A stretch of 42,337 nucleotides of DNA. It comes from Minwuia sp. Lineage in GTDB: Bacteria; Pseudomonadota; Alphaproteobacteria; Minwuiales; Minwuiaceae. Location of the stretch: the NCBI GenBank assembly GCA_029213165.1, contig JARGNO010000006.1, positions 11,777-54,113 of the forward strand, in the 5' to 3' direction. The translations under genes and the position numbers were made by a program. The notes below the pieces were generated by a model. The model did no database searches, was not told the origin of the DNA, and saw nothing but the letters and a program-made list of their open reading frames with translations. Of this stretch, positions 41,255 to 42,337 are shown piece by piece; positions within the stretch are counted from its first letter, which is position 1, and every line of letters starts with the position of its first letter.

Positions 41255-42192
41255 GTGGTCGCGGGATCACGTATCTGTCCGGTGGTGTCGGCGGTGCCAA
41301 GCTGGCGCTGGGGCTGGCCCGGGTGCTGCCGCCCGGGGAACTGACGATCATTGCCAATACCGGCGACGACTTTGATCATTTGGGCCTGCGCATCTGCCCG
41401 GATATCGACACGCTGGTCTACACCCTGTCGGGTCGCGCCAACCTGACCCAGGGCTGGGGACGGCAGGACGAGAGCGACGGTTTCATGACCGCGATGCGTG
41501 AACTTGGGGGGCCGGACTGGTTCTTCCTTGGCGACCGGGATCTTGCCATGCATGTGGAACGGACCCGGCGGATGCGGTCTGGTGTCCGACTGACGGAAGT
41601 CACGGCGGCGCTGGCCGGGGCGCTGGGGATCGGGCCGCGAATCCTGCCTATGACGGATACCGTCGCGCCCACCATCATCGAAACAGCCGATGGCCCCGTG
41701 GCGTTTCAGGACTACTTCGTGCGTCTGCGCGCAGCACCGACCGTCACCGGCTTCACCCTGCACGGGGGCGCACCACAGACACCGACCGCCGAAGTCACCG
41801 CTGCACTGGAAGATCCGGCGATGGTCATCATCGGACCGTCGAATCCGTTCATCTCCATTGACCCTATCCTGCACCTGACAGGGTTGCGTGACCGGTTGCG
41901 GGTGTTGCGTGACGGGGGAACCCCTGTCGTGGCGGTTTCGCCAATCGTTGGCGGAGACGCCATCAAGGGACCGACAGCGAAGATGTTCAGGGAACTGGGT
42001 ACGGAACCAAGCGTCGTTGCGGTGGCCGAACGCTATCGCGACATCGTCAGCCATCTGGTGCTGGACCGCGCCGAGACCGCACTGGTCGGGGCTGTGGCCG
42101 AACTGGGTGTCGATGCACCTTTGACATCGACCGTCATGCGATCCGTCGAAGACCGCATTGCGCTGGCGCGGCAGGTGCTGGCGCTGGGTTGA
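41251..42192 (+). CDS. cofD: 2-phospho-L-lactate transferase (LPPG:Fo transferase)
   Basis: This 313-residue enzyme joins the phospholactyl (or related) moiety to the deazaflavin Fo in F420 synthesis. Recognisable segments are YLSGGVGGAKLALGLARVL, IANTGDDFDHLGLRICPD, WFFLGDRDLAMH and the nucleotide-site stretch IIGPSNPFISIDPIL. GTG 41251 overlaps the cofE stop by four bases. The genes for Fo synthase and the guanylyltransferase (CofC/FbiD) are not in the window. A 10-bp hairpin straddles its stop codon. Confidence 0.94.
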   Translation: MSGRGITYLSGGVGGAKLALGLARVLPPGELTIIANTGDDFDHLGLRICPDIDTLVYTLSGRANLTQGWGRQDESDGFMTAMRELGGPDWFFLGDRDLAMHVERTRRMRSGVRLTEVTAALAGALGIGPRILPMTDTVAPTIIETADGPVAFQDYFVRLRAAPTVTGFTLHGGAPQTPTAEVTAALEDPAMVIIGPSNPFISIDPILHLTGLRDRLRVLRDGGTPVVAVSPIVGGDAIKGPTAKMFRELGTEPSVVAVAERYRDIVSHLVLDRAETALVGAVAELGVDAPLTSTVMRSVEDRIALARQVLALG

Positions 42193-42205
42193 ATACCAGC
42201 GCCAG
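42178..42205. terminator. Hairpin at the end of cofD, possible terminator
   Basis: CTGGCGCTGG (42178-42187) and CCAGCGCCAG (42196-42205) form a perfect 10-bp stem with an 8-base loop that holds the cofD stop codon. No T-run follows on the plus strand. It lies between convergent genes, so it may end transcription from both sides. The terminator role is inferred. Confidence 0.45.
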
Positions 42206-42229
42206 TGCGACTGTGCCAGGCCGTCCGTA

Positions 42230-42337
42230 TCAGGAAGCCGGCTTTGCCGACGTGATTTCCTGACCCTGGTCAGGCACGATACGGGTCTTGTCGGAATAGA
42301 TGATCAGCACCGGCTGCCCGGCCTTCATCTCCTCCCC
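42230..42337 (-). CDS. 3' end of an unidentified gene (partial)
   Basis: The last 35 codons and the stop of a minus-strand frame enter from the right edge. The peptide includes MKAGQPVLIIYSDKTRIV and ends ITSAKPAS. The frame remains open to the window edge. A start at the ATG at codon 4 of the visible part would leave no spacing after GGGGAGGAG, so this is more likely the C-terminus of a larger protein. I do not recognise the family. It converges on cofD. Confidence 0.55.
   Translation of the reverse strand, partial: GEEMKAGQPVLIIYSDKTRIVPDQGQEITSAKPAS

Overview
The window looks like chromosomal DNA of a free-living, probably aquatic alphaproteobacterium, of Rhodospirillales or Rhodobacterales type. 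This is inferred from several things: high GC content with tightly packed and often overlapping genes; a complete ccoNOQP-ccoGHIS set next to an FnrL-type regulator with four cysteines; a perfect CtrA-type box (TTAA-N7-TTAA); and coenzyme F420 genes, which occur in only some Gram-negative lineages. No phage, insertion sequence, integrase or CRISPR array was seen.

Left part (1-5110): the 3' end of a tRNA gene (probably tRNA-Lys), a metallo-beta-lactamase-fold hydrolase and a divergent glutathione S-transferase. These are followed on the minus strand by a type I secretion membrane fusion protein and its ABC transporter, which overlap by one base.

Central part (5245-22131): one uninterrupted minus-strand gene of 16.9 kb encodes a 5628-residue RTX protein. 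It has three RTX calcium-binding arrays (N-terminal, central, C-terminal), a DUF4114-like domain, many cadherin-like/VCBS-type repeats, a LamG-like domain, a propeller-like repeat region, two seven-bladed FG-GAP propellers, a twice-used domain that I do not recognise, and a C-terminal type I secretion signal. The transporter lies directly downstream on the same strand and is its likely exporter. The 0.54-kb region upstream (22132-22674) is AT-rich and carries the CtrA-type box, an 18-bp near-palindrome and short direct repeats. It is the likely control region of the protein.

Middle-right (22675-27173): a Rieske ring-hydroxylating oxygenase alpha subunit, an enoyl-CoA hydratase/isomerase, a proline racemase-family protein with unusual active-site residues, an Fnr/Crp regulator and a hemerythrin-like protein. 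A perfect Fnr box lies between the hemerythrin-like gene and ccoN. It is placed for class II activation of the cbb3 oxidase operon and could also serve the hemerythrin-like gene.

Right part (27344-42337): the cbb3 cytochrome c oxidase operon ccoNOQP with its assembly genes ccoGHIS, many of them translationally coupled. Then come a SnoaL-like protein, an Old Yellow Enzyme-type oxidoreductase, a GatC-like small subunit with an amidase, a TIGR03032-type protein, and an F420 group (npdG-like F420:NADP oxidoreductase, cofE, cofD). The window ends in the 3' end of an unidentified minus-strand gene.

Two themes stand out. One is low-oxygen respiration wired to Fnr on the spot. The other is a giant secreted surface or matrix protein with its own exporter, apparently under cell-cycle (CtrA) control and actively remodelling its repeats.
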